Shown here piece after piece: positions 1-7,837 of a stretch of DNA of 60,167 nucleotides; the stretch's first letter is position 1; the number at the start of each line of letters is the position of its first letter. The stretch is from Flavobacterium sp. (lineage in GTDB: Bacteria > Bacteroidota > Bacteroidia > Flavobacteriales > Flavobacteriaceae). Under the pieces are notes generated by a model. It was not told the origin of the DNA. It did not search any database and worked only from the letters and a program-made list of their open reading frames with translations. The translations under genes and the position numbers were made by a program. Location: the NCBI RefSeq assembly GCF_004211145.1, contig NZ_SEBS01000023.1, positions 1 through 60,167 on the forward strand. Direction: 5' to 3'.

Positions 1-224
1 AAAAACGGCGCTTCGATCGCGATTTCGTCCGGATGATGCGTCTCGATGAGTTCTATCGTACGCTCGAAAATGACGCGCAATTTCGTATAATGATCGTCGT
101 ATTTCGACAGGATAAGTTCGTTGAGCTGGATAAAACTCATGGTTTTTCCAACCACTTTTATGAGCCCGAAACCCATGATGGTCGTTCCGGGATCGATCCC
201 CAATATGATGCGCTCGTTTGCCAA
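1..224 (-). CDS. ruvC: Holliday junction endodeoxyribonuclease RuvC (5' part, runs off the window)
   Basis: RuvC cuts Holliday junctions after RuvAB branch migration, completing recombinational repair. On the minus strand the frame ending at 224 reads ANERIILGIDPGTTIMGFG, the diagnostic RuvC N-terminus with the first catalytic Asp in GIDPGTT, and continues to the EAPFF region, where the window ends. Only about 74 codons of a normal ~180 are present. No ATG is in frame near the start; the first in-frame start is the TTG at 222-224, and the nearby ATG (239-241) is out of frame and stops at once, so a TTG start is likely. The gene is divergent from the membrane protein at 245, with only 20 bp between. 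Confidence 0.85.
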   Translation of the reverse strand, partial: MANERIILGIDPGTTIMGFGLIKVVGKTMSFIQLNELILSKYDDHYTKLRVIFERTIELIETHHPDEIAIEAPF

Positions 225-244
225 TTTAATCGTTTCTTTGCCCC

Positions 245-1186
245 ATGATTCGGGTTTCGCACAAAGCTAAACAATATTGGATTGCCGCGGTCAAAGTTTT
301 GGTGCTCGTGGGCGCTTTTTATTACATCTGGGATTCGCTGGCCAACAACGACAAACTCGACTGGAAACAATTTCTCGAGACGTTCGAAAATTGGACCTGG
401 CCGTCGATTTTTTTGGTTCTGTTATTGAGTTTCGCCAATCGGTTTTTGGAAATTCTGAAATGGCAAAACCTTGTTTTCTCCATCCGACAAATTTCTTTGC
501 CCGAAGCGACAAAACAAGTTCTCGGCGCCCTGACCGCGGGGCTTTTCACTCCAAACGGAATCGGTGAATACGGCGCGAAAGCCTTGTACTTCGAGAAGCC
601 GCTCGCCAGGAAAATCGTATTCCTCAATTTGGTCTGCAACGGAATTCAAATGTTTCTGAGCGTGCTGTTCGGAATCTTCGGGTTGCTGTATTTCAATGTG
701 CACTTCGACATCATAACCGCGCAGACTGTCCTAATAATTTTTGGCGTCGTCTGCGGCCTGTTCTTGGTTTTCTTCGCGTTGAAACGTTTTACGATCCGAG
801 GTTTCTCGATTGAGAAAATCATCCATAAGATCAATTCGCTGCCCAAGAAAATCCATCGAAAAAACACCTTGCTCGCCGTGATGCGGTACGCGGTCTTTTC
901 ACATCAATATTATTTGTTGTTCGTGATGTTCGGGGTCGATCTGCCATATATTTTACTCATGTCGGCGATCACAAGCGTGTATTTTTTGGCGTCTTCATTG
1001 CCGACATTCCAATTTTTGGACTTCGCCGTGAAAGGCAGCGTCGCGGTGTATTTCTTCGGATTGCTGGGCGTGAACGAATGGATTACCGTATTCATCGCGA
1101 CGCTCATGTGGTTTTTAAATGTAGTTTTGCCGGTGAGCATCGGAAGTTATTACGTCGTCAAATTCAAGTCGCCATGGTCGCAATAG
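245..1186 (+). CDS. UPF0104/YbhN family integral membrane protein (lysylphosphatidylglycerol synthase TM-region type)
   Basis: A 313-residue polytopic inner-membrane protein of the family that includes the membrane domain of MprF flippases. Hydrophobic segments are seen around residues 13-30, 52-66, 126-148, 160-178, 215-240 and 260-305. The conserved stretch TAGLFTPNGIGEYGAKALYF (about residues 97-116) is the family signature. Members are thought to move or modify lipids; the substrate cannot be read from sequence. Its 3' end overlaps the next gene by 13 bp, so the two are almost certainly co-transcribed and translationally coupled, which suggests a role in lipid or polysaccharide assembly with the glycosyltransferase. 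Confidence 0.85.
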   Translation: MIRVSHKAKQYWIAAVKVLVLVGAFYYIWDSLANNDKLDWKQFLETFENWTWPSIFLVLLLSFANRFLEILKWQNLVFSIRQISLPEATKQVLGALTAGLFTPNGIGEYGAKALYFEKPLARKIVFLNLVCNGIQMFLSVLFGIFGLLYFNVHFDIITAQTVLIIFGVVCGLFLVFFALKRFTIRGFSIEKIIHKINSLPKKIHRKNTLLAVMRYAVFSHQYYLLFVMFGVDLPYILLMSAITSVYFLASSLPTFQFLDFAVKGSVAVYFFGLLGVNEWITVFIATLMWFLNVVLPVSIGSYYVVKFKSPWSQ

Positions 1187-2307
1187 CCGCACTTTTTCTG
1201 GTTTATATTTTAGTTTACGGCGGGTTTATCGTCGCTTTGGTTCGCGCGTTCCCAAAAGTAAAATCGTTTGAACCGACGAATTCGCAGCCAACAACCACGT
1301 TTTCGATCATCATTCCGTTTCGCACCGAAGAAAAAAACCTGCACGCATTGCTCGATTCCATTTCCAAAATCGAATATCCGCATGAGTTGTTCGAATTGAT
1401 TTTCGTCGATGACGCGTCTGAGGATTTCTCTACGAACGTGATCAACAAATGGCGCATGGCGAACGGTTTGTTCCAGACGACGTTGCTTGAAAATATCCGA
1501 CTTACGGGTTCGCCCAAAAAAGACGCGATCTCAAGAGCCGTCCCAATCGTGAAATCCGACTGGATCATCACGACCGATGCCGATTGCATACTTCCGTCGA
1601 CTTGGCTGCGAACGCTCAACGATTACATTTTGCAGAACAACGCTGAAATGATTGCCGGACCTGTCGCCTATTCGGGCAAGAAAACAGTCCTGCATCATTT
1701 CCAACGATTGGATTTCCTGAGTCTGCAGGGCACGACGATCGGGAGTTTCGGCATGAGGAAACCGTTCATGTGCAACGGGGCGAACTTCGCGTACAAAAAG
1801 AGTTTTTTCTACGACATCGGCGCGTTCAACGGAAACGAGAACATGGCGAGCGGCGACGACGTGTTCCTGTTGCAGAAAGCCGTAAAGCAGTTCCCCGAAA
1901 AAGTCCATTATTTAAAATCCCGAAGCGCGATCGTCACGACGCAACCCGTAAAATCGTGGTTCGAACTGCTCAATCAGCGCGTGCGTTGGGCGTCGAAAGC
2001 GACTGCTTATGACAATCTCTTTGCCGACGATTTGGCGATCGTGGTTTTCCTCGCGAATCTGTTTTTGGTGATTTCGGTGATCTTGACCGCGACGACTTTC
2101 CTCGATTGGAAACTGCCGCTTGGCTTGTTTGTGCTCAAATTGATTCCCGATTGGCTGTTGATTTCGAAGTCGAATTCGTTCTTCGGAAAAGGAAGATTTG
2201 TGTTTCCCGTGTTCGCAGCCTTGGTCTATCCGTTCTTTACGGTTGCGGTCGTCGGCTTTGCGTTAATAGGGAAATACAGGTGGAAAGGCCGGAGTTTTTC
2301 GCGTTGA
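1174..2307 (+). CDS. Glycosyltransferase family 2, membrane-anchored
   Basis: A 377-residue transferase that adds a sugar from a nucleotide-sugar donor to an acceptor at the inner membrane. An N-terminal hydrophobic segment (residues 2-22) is followed by the GT-A fold: TTFSIIIPFRTEEKNL, then IFVDDASED, then the metal-binding ITTDADC motif near residue 134, then a GDDVFL motif and the QRVRWASK acceptor-side motif (QxxRW). Three or four further hydrophobic segments close the C-terminus. The start at 1174 is chosen because it begins the hydrophobic anchor and overlaps the upstream gene by 13 bp; the frame is open further upstream to 1078, but that part runs antiphase inside the previous gene. 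Confidence 0.85.
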   Translation: MVAIAALFLVYILVYGGFIVALVRAFPKVKSFEPTNSQPTTTFSIIIPFRTEEKNLHALLDSISKIEYPHELFELIFVDDASEDFSTNVINKWRMANGLFQTTLLENIRLTGSPKKDAISRAVPIVKSDWIITTDADCILPSTWLRTLNDYILQNNAEMIAGPVAYSGKKTVLHHFQRLDFLSLQGTTIGSFGMRKPFMCNGANFAYKKSFFYDIGAFNGNENMASGDDVFLLQKAVKQFPEKVHYLKSRSAIVTTQPVKSWFELLNQRVRWASKATAYDNLFADDLAIVVFLANLFLVISVILTATTFLDWKLPLGLFVLKLIPDWLLISKSNSFFGKGRFVFPVFAALVYPFFTVAVVGFALIGKYRWKGRSFSR

Positions 2308-2322
2308 TCGTGACGTGATCGG

Positions 2323-2470
2323 CTAGCCCTGATGGCAGTGGAAAGCATTTTTGAGAAAGCCGTATTTGACGCCGACCAAAACGTGCGACCAACGGAAGCG
2401 CCTTTTGGGCGATGCGACAAAACGGAAGTCGATAAAATCTTGGAACGGACAGCAGGAAACAGCTCCTGAT
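2323..2470 (+). repeat. Structured intergenic repeat, copy A
   Basis: This 148-bp element begins CTAGCCCTGATGGCAGTGG and ends CGGACAGCAGGAAACAGCTC (2446-2465). Nearly the same ends bound copy B (33499-33643, minus strand) and, more loosely, copy C (46846-46991). The interior differs between copies but keeps inverted-repeat potential. It sits between two convergent genes. It resembles an abundant structured repeat family of flavobacterial genomes, perhaps the Flavo-1 RNA motif; this assignment is from memory and unverified. Confidence 0.6.
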
Positions 2471-2481
2471 AAAATTAAAAG

Positions 2482-2958
2482 TTATTTCCGCACCTCAAGA
2501 ACAACGGGCAGCATAAATTGCGTCTTCACGGGAATGTCGCGTTTGAGCGCGGGTTTGATTTTTGGAAAATCTGAAAGTCGGGCTTGGAGAATGCTGTCGA
2601 TCTTGTCGCGTCCGTAGACCAGGCTGTCGTTGAGTTTTGGTTCGAACTTCACGCGTGAATCGGGAAATATCGTGACTTTCATAGAGATCGTATCGAGGTC
2701 GGGATACAACACCTTCAACGTGTCGGAACTCAGTCGTTGCTGGATGTTCGCGACAAGGAAATCCAGGAAACACTGCTTGTTGAGCATTTTATCCTGGATC
2801 GAATCGCAACTTTCGACGGTCGGGAATTCATCGACTTCGTTCCAGTTGATCGACTTCAATTCCTTCTCGAGCAACTCGTCCTTGGATGGCACCTGCTTGT
2901 CAAAATACTGGCACGAAACGGCCAGAGACAGGAGTAAAAGCAGTGTCAAATTTTTCAT
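2482..2958 (-). CDS. Lipoprotein, possible TonB C-terminal-like fold
   Basis: A 158-residue predicted lipoprotein. The signal is MKNLTLLLLLSLAVSC with Cys16 as the lipidated residue. The C-terminal part (DTISMKVTIFPDSRVKFEPK, then FPKIKPALKRDIPVKTQF and LPVVLEV) has the alternating pattern of a TonB C-terminal beta domain, without a transmembrane anchor or Pro-rich spacer. A function cannot be assigned. The start at 2958 is preferred over 2961 (MMKN) and over the longer frame to 3012, since it directly starts the signal peptide. It is divergent from the DUF456 gene and convergent with the glycosyltransferase, with repeat copy A between. Confidence 0.7.
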   Translation of the reverse strand: MKNLTLLLLLSLAVSCQYFDKQVPSKDELLEKELKSINWNEVDEFPTVESCDSIQDKMLNKQCFLDFLVANIQQRLSSDTLKVLYPDLDTISMKVTIFPDSRVKFEPKLNDSLVYGRDKIDSILQARLSDFPKIKPALKRDIPVKTQFMLPVVLEVRK

Positions 2959-3033
2959 CATGGTTTGCAAGGGCTCAAAAATACCGAGTATCTTTAACGG
3001 AATCGTTCCCAAAAATACTAAAAAAAACGTGCT

Positions 3034-3534
3034 ATGGATACAATCCTTTTGATTCTTGGGCTGTTGCTCATGATTGGCGGAATAATCGGGAGTTTTATTC
3101 CCGTGTTGCCGGGCCCGCCGATGAGTTGGGTCGGGTTGCTGCTGCTGTACTTTACCGATGCCGTCGACTTCAATTATTGGCTTTTGGGCATCACGTTCGT
3201 GCTCACCGTAATCATTACGATTCTGGATTTCGTAATTCCGGCTCAGGGAACGAAACGGTTCGGAGGCAGCAAATACGGGATTTGGGGAACGAACATCGGG
3301 TTGGTCGTCGGGATTTTTACACCGATTCCGTTCGCGTTCATCATTGGGCCGTTCCTGGGCGCGTTGATCGGCGAACTGATCTACAATTCATCCGACCACA
3401 AGCGAGCGCTCAAGGCGGCGACGGGTTCTTTCCTTGGCTTTCTCGCGTCGACGTTCGTGAACTTCGTGTTTTGCATGATCTTGTTCGGGATTTTCGTGGC
3501 CGTTGTTTGGACGAATGCGGGGAAGTTGTTTTAG
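3034..3534 (+). CDS. DUF456 family membrane protein
   Basis: A 166-residue membrane protein of unknown function. The sequence shows the family pattern: an N-terminal hydrophobic segment, GSFIPVLPGPPMSWVGLLLL, the polar IPAQGTKRFGGSKYGIWGT loop, a GPFLGALIGEL segment and a final ASTFVNFVFCMILFGIF helix. The Gly-rich pairs of membrane segments are typical. It is a single-gene unit: the upstream lipoprotein is divergent (75 bp away) and the next gene converges. The family is widely conserved with no agreed function. Confidence 0.85.
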   Translation: MDTILLILGLLLMIGGIIGSFIPVLPGPPMSWVGLLLLYFTDAVDFNYWLLGITFVLTVIITILDFVIPAQGTKRFGGSKYGIWGTNIGLVVGIFTPIPFAFIIGPFLGALIGELIYNSSDHKRALKAATGSFLGFLASTFVNFVFCMILFGIFVAVVWTNAGKLF

Positions 3535-3657
3535 ATTTTAGCGTTGAGGACTTTTAAATTAAAGGAATTGAAAAACTAAGCGTTCGCGTTTTTAGTCCGA
3601 ATATTTCAGCACCTGAACTTATATTCTTTACTGATAGATAAAATTTCAAAAACAAAA

Positions 3658-3690
3658 AGCCGATCGACTGACCGGCTTTCTTTGTTTATT
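3658..3690. terminator. Bidirectional hairpin terminator
   Basis: AAAAAGCCG ... CGGCTTTCTTTGTTT forms an AAAGCCG/CGGCTTT stem with A and T tracts on both sides. It lies between the convergent DUF456 gene and the T9SS protein and can end transcription from either direction. Confidence 0.6.
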
Positions 3691-3700
3691 TTCTTTTGAA

Positions 3701-5878
3701 TTATTTCTTGATGACCTTGCGCGTGAATTTCTCGTTCGTATCGGTACTGACTTCCAGGAAATACATGCCCGATGTCGCGCCCGAAAGATCGATCACGTCA
3801 ACGCTCATTCCCGATGTTTTCGTCATGATCTTCTTACCCGAAATGTCATAGACCGAAATTTCGGCGATCGAACCGTTCTTGACCGACACGTTCACGTTGC
3901 TGTTTGTCGGGTTCGGATAAAACGCGAGTTCGGCGGTCTGGAAGTCGTCGGCCTGCAATTGCGCCACGAAAGTTGTCGAGAATTCGTTCGTGATGATCGC
4001 CGGATTGAAATCGAAAAAGATCGAAGCTTGGGCCAAAATCACATCGTTTACCACGAATCCCGGTTTTGGCTTCACGCGGAACTGCACATAACCCTGCGCT
4101 CCCGTTGCGGTTTGCGAAGCCGGTGGCAACATGATGTTCTTGAACGTCCAATTCATGAATCCGCCCACGCGATCGAGCACGTAATTGTGGCTCGCGGTTA
4201 TCATGTTGGCCGAAGCCTCGTCAAGCATTCCGCTTAGGTTTTCGGCGATGTTTACGTTTACGGCGGCAGCTGTTCCCGAATTCTCGAATCGGATCGTGTA
4301 ATATAAATAATCATCGTCGTCCCAAGCTGAGAACAGGATTTGCGGGCCGTGTACCTCGAAAATATCGTTCGGGTCATACGATCCGATTATCACTTCAGTT
4401 AAAGTCGAATTGTTGTTCGATGAAACCGAATCGCCCGTGAGCGGAACGATGTCGACCGATGAAATCACGGCTTGCCCAAGTGAAACCGTAGGAATTACCG
4501 GAACTTGCAAATCGACAGTGATCTCGCGTGATTCAAACGGCAGTAAGTTGGTGAAGGAATACGTGAATCCAGTCGCGTTCGAAACCGCCGACGCTTCGGA
4601 AATCGTCGTAATCGACAGGTTCGGATCTTTTGCATACGAAACTGTTCCCGATGCCACGGTTTGGCTTCCGAAATTCGTGTATACCAGTTTTTGAACGTGC
4701 GTGAATCCCGGCATTGGCGAGTTCATCGGAACTATCGAAACTGAAAGATCGGTGTAACTCTGAGTCGATACGACAGGGAAATAATATTCGGTCAGACCTG
4801 CGCCCGGAACCGCTGCCACACTGGAATAAGATGGCGTCGTGATATTATATGAAGCCGCATAGGCAGCGTCGATTTCAAAACTTATATCGTATAGATTGGC
4901 CGGATCGTCCTCGTAAATCGTGTGGATTCCTGTTGATGACGTGATGTTGTGGATATTTCCGTCGGCGTTGATTTCATACTGGAACTGACCTAACGGGAAA
5001 TCGACTTCGCCGCCGTCTTTCGTGCCGTTTGCGTTCGAATCGAGAAACGCGTTCAATCGAAAACCCGAACAGTCAATCTCACCCGTCGTCGTGGCCATGT
5101 CCGAGATTTTAATATAACCCGGCTGGTTCGAAAAGTTCGTCACCATGATCAGGTAAAACTGTCCTGCAATCGCATTTTGGATGTTTACTTCTTCTATAGG
5201 ATTCGCGCTGTAACTGCAATCGATCACGTCTGAAGGCAGCAGCGCGCCGCAATTCGATGTAGCATTCGAAAACGGACCGTAGCAAATAAAGTCGACGTCG
5301 AGATTCGCGTTCGTGAAATTGATCGTCGTACTTTGTTCAATCTGTAAATTGATGTCTCCGGACTGGCTTACGGGCAAATAGAACCAAGTCGGGTTCGGTT
5401 GCGACGCCAGACAGTTGTAATTGTTGCCCGTCTCAGCGTTCGGCATTCCCACCGAATTCAAGAATGGGCTGTCCAAAGCATCGCAAAGCGGATTGGCTCC
5501 GAAACAGGCGGCCGCGTTCGGATAGCCGCTTTGGCAACTTGAGGTCGTGAAAGTCGTAGGTCCAACCCATTCGCTGACCGAATCTTCACCGCAACGACTG
5601 CGAACGTATACGTCGTAGGTCGTCCCGCATTGTAAACCCCAAACCGAATTCGGCATGGACGCAACGGGTGTACCAAAAGTTTCGCTAAGCGGAGCGGGCG
5701 CACCGGCTGGAAGTGATAATAATTCCCATCCGTAAGCACTGTCGTCCTGTGTCCAGATTACGTTGCCCGAAGTCTGTGTCGGATTTATGATGGCGACGTT
5801 TTGCGGAGTGGCACATTCCTGGGCCGAAACAAATCCAAAACTTATCAGTAATAAAAGTGAAAGTAAAGTTCTCATCAT
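3701..5878 (-). CDS. Secreted T9SS type A sorting-domain protein with fibronectin-like and DUF7619-like domains
   Basis: A 725-residue protein exported by Sec (signal MRTLLSLLLLISFGFVSA, Ala-Gln cleavage) and then across the outer membrane by T9SS. After the signal comes a fibronectin type III-like module ending YVRSRCGEDSVSEWVGPT, then a Cys-rich domain (CQSGYPNAAACFGANPLCDA), a beta-rich middle and a conserved block DPNDIFEVHGPQI ... YYTIRFENSGTA ... IFFDFNPAIITNEFSTTF that looks like the DUF7619 domain. The last ~75 residues (LAFYPNPTNSNVNVSV to the end, -KKVIKK style) form a type A sorting domain. Start may be 5878 or 5875 (MM). A TATATTAG box, a variant of TAnnTTTG, lies at 5899-5906. 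Likely a cell-surface or released protein; ligand unknown. Confidence 0.85.
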   Translation of the reverse strand: MMRTLLSLLLLISFGFVSAQECATPQNVAIINPTQTSGNVIWTQDDSAYGWELLSLPAGAPAPLSETFGTPVASMPNSVWGLQCGTTYDVYVRSRCGEDSVSEWVGPTTFTTSSCQSGYPNAAACFGANPLCDALDSPFLNSVGMPNAETGNNYNCLASQPNPTWFYLPVSQSGDINLQIEQSTTINFTNANLDVDFICYGPFSNATSNCGALLPSDVIDCSYSANPIEEVNIQNAIAGQFYLIMVTNFSNQPGYIKISDMATTTGEIDCSGFRLNAFLDSNANGTKDGGEVDFPLGQFQYEINADGNIHNITSSTGIHTIYEDDPANLYDISFEIDAAYAASYNITTPSYSSVAAVPGAGLTEYYFPVVSTQSYTDLSVSIVPMNSPMPGFTHVQKLVYTNFGSQTVASGTVSYAKDPNLSITTISEASAVSNATGFTYSFTNLLPFESREITVDLQVPVIPTVSLGQAVISSVDIVPLTGDSVSSNNNSTLTEVIIGSYDPNDIFEVHGPQILFSAWDDDDYLYYTIRFENSGTAAAVNVNIAENLSGMLDEASANMITASHNYVLDRVGGFMNWTFKNIMLPPASQTATGAQGYVQFRVKPKPGFVVNDVILAQASIFFDFNPAIITNEFSTTFVAQLQADDFQTAELAFYPNPTNSNVNVSVKNGSIAEISVYDISGKKIMTKTSGMSVDVIDLSGATSGMYFLEVSTDTNEKFTRKVIKK

Positions 5879-6039
5879 AGTGTTGCTTTTTTGGATTACT
5901 AATATACATTTTTTTGATTCTCGCTGACTATCGGGCTCATTTCGAATAAAGTAAGCCTGGTTTACACTAAAAACCGCATAAACGCTGTTATTATGGATAC
6001 CTAAATCGACAACACATGCCTGCCAATGTATTTTTCCCG

Positions 6040-6956
6040 ATGAAATCGACGTTGTATTTTTTCATTTTCACTGCGTTTTTTTCGCAAAATTTGTTCGCCC
6101 AGTAGAATCGGATTACGAACCTTGCAGCTATTATGGCGAAGATCTCGATGCCGAAGTCAAAATGTATCCCGCGAGCGACCACGCCAAAAACGTCATCAAC
6201 GGCGTGATATCGGTGATCGGACTCAAACCGAATTTCGAAATCCGGGAAGCCAACGTCCCGAATGCGGCCGCCGTCATCCTCGACAACAAACGATACATTT
6301 TATACAATGGCGAATTCATGGATCAGATCAGCCTCGCGTCGGGAACATATTGGGGCGGCATCAGCATCCTCGCGCACGAGATCGGACATCATTTGAACGG
6401 ACATACGTTAGACGAAGGCGGCAGCAGGCCCGCGACCGAATTGGAATCGGACGAATTCTCAGGTTTCGTACTCTGCAAAATGGGCGCGACATTGAAAGAA
6501 GCGCAGGCGGCCATCTCAATCGCGGCGTCCCAAAAAGGATCGCACACGCATCCGGGTCGCCAACAACGTTTGAATGCGATCGCGAACGGCTGGAACAACG
6601 CCAAAGGCCAGAACGGTGTCGCCACGAAAACGTCGGTTTCACGAAACAACGTCGAAAAACCCGTGCTCATCCGTCGCCAGACGCAAGATCAAACCGCAGC
6701 TGAAAAATACATCGCGTTCGACGTGCATTTCGCCGCCGACAGCAACGGCATCTATTACATCACGAACAAAGGGAATCTGGTGAACGTCGATGAGGAATCG
6801 ATGTATCTCATCGGAAGCCTGTCGGAATCGAACAAACGCGGTTACCGACTCATGCTCACCGACAAAAACTACAACTACCTTTACATTGCCGAGGGCGGAA
6901 ACATCGAAAACGGTTCGGGCAAGAAAGTCGGAATGATAAAGCCGCACGAGGATTGA
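6040..6956 (+). CDS. Zinc metalloprotease (M48-like HEIGHH), signal peptide out of frame by one base
   Basis: The catalytic region is clear: SILAHEIGHHLNGHTLDEGG holds the HExxH zinc motif and ELESDEFSG supplies the third ligand region (ExxxD), as in M48-type peptidases; a C-terminal ~90-residue domain of unknown role follows. The frame with the catalytic core has its first ATG at 6162, but codons upstream are still protein-like (SDYEPCSYYGEDLDAEVK). A good signal peptide, MKSTLYFFIFTAFFSQNLFA, starts at 6040 in another frame and hits TAG at 6103, directly after the cleavage-like Gln. Adding one base near 6102 joins both frames. It is therefore a sequencing error or a fresh one-base deletion. 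Conceptual span given; intact frame is 6162-6956. Confidence 0.7.
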
Positions 6957-7092
6957 TTTGATTTTCGCGCCCGTTATCGAAACCTTTTTTCGCTATCTTA
7001 GCCGAAATGGAAATCGTTGATTTTCAAACCATCAAACATCCACAGCGGCCTTTTCGATTGCCCCGACGTATTGGCTGCCCACCTTTTTCGCT

Positions 7093-7833
7093 ATGGGCAA
7101 ACCGATCCAAATATTAATCGTCGAGGACGAAATGATCATCGCGGCCAACCTTTCGTTGCAGCTCGTGGAATTGGGTTACGATGTTGCGGGAATCATTCCC
7201 CGGGCCGACGAAGCGCTCGCGCATATCAACAATCGGCAGCCCGACATTTTGTTGCTTGACATCAATTTGAGAGGCGATATCGACGGTATCGAAATGGCGT
7301 ACCAGATGCAGAAACTGCACGACATCCCGATCATTTACTTGACCGCGAATTCTGACGAGGCGCACTTTGAACGCGCGAAGGCTACGAATCCGTACGCGTT
7401 TATTTCAAAGCCGTACAAGAAACTCGACTTGCAACGCGCGATCGAACTCACCGTAAACCAGATCGAACGCAATAGACCCGCTGAAGGCCAAAGCCAGTCG
7501 ACCGACCAAGCACTTATCCTAAGCGACAGCATCTTCGTGCGACATCACGAAAAAATGGTCAAAGTCGACATCAAGGACATTTTATACATCGAAGCCGAAC
7601 GCAATTATTCGCGCATCCATTCAAAAGACAAGGAATATTTGCTCGTGATGACATTGAAAGATCTCGACGAGAAATTGCCTCCGAGACATTTCATCCGAAT
7701 CCATCGGTCGTTTATCGTGAACATTTCCCAGATCGATGAAGTCGCCCAAACCCATGTCGTGATCGCGCGAAAAGCCATTCCCGTAAGCAAACCGCTTAAG
7801 GACGAACTGCTCAAACGCCTGCAAACCATTTGA
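7093..7833 (+). CDS. LytTR-family response regulator
   Basis: A 246-residue two-component regulator that binds DNA when phosphorylated. Receiver domain, residues 6-120: acidic pair in VEDE, phospho-acceptor Asp56 in ILLLDINL, Thr84 in YLTAN and Lys106 in FISKPYKK. LytTR DNA-binding domain, residues 144-243: DIKDILYIEAERNYSRIH and the PPRHFIRIHRSFIVNISQID signature. The kinase gene starts 4 bp after its stop, so the two form an operon. A TATCTTAG element at 6994-7001 could be the -7 box. Confidence 0.92.
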   Translation: MGKPIQILIVEDEMIIAANLSLQLVELGYDVAGIIPRADEALAHINNRQPDILLLDINLRGDIDGIEMAYQMQKLHDIPIIYLTANSDEAHFERAKATNPYAFISKPYKKLDLQRAIELTVNQIERNRPAEGQSQSTDQALILSDSIFVRHHEKMVKVDIKDILYIEAERNYSRIHSKDKEYLLVMTLKDLDEKLPPRHFIRIHRSFIVNISQIDEVAQTHVVIARKAIPVSKPLKDELLKRLQTI

Positions 7834-7837
7834 GCCG

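Noticed and set aside
33..248. Plus-strand ORF of 71 codons at the window start
   Set aside because: It is antisense to a clear RuvC N-terminus on the minus strand.
1078..1173. Upstream extension of the glycosyltransferase frame
   Set aside because: The first 32 codons lie inside the UPF0104 gene and are not typical of the family; the ATG at 1174 starts the hydrophobic anchor.
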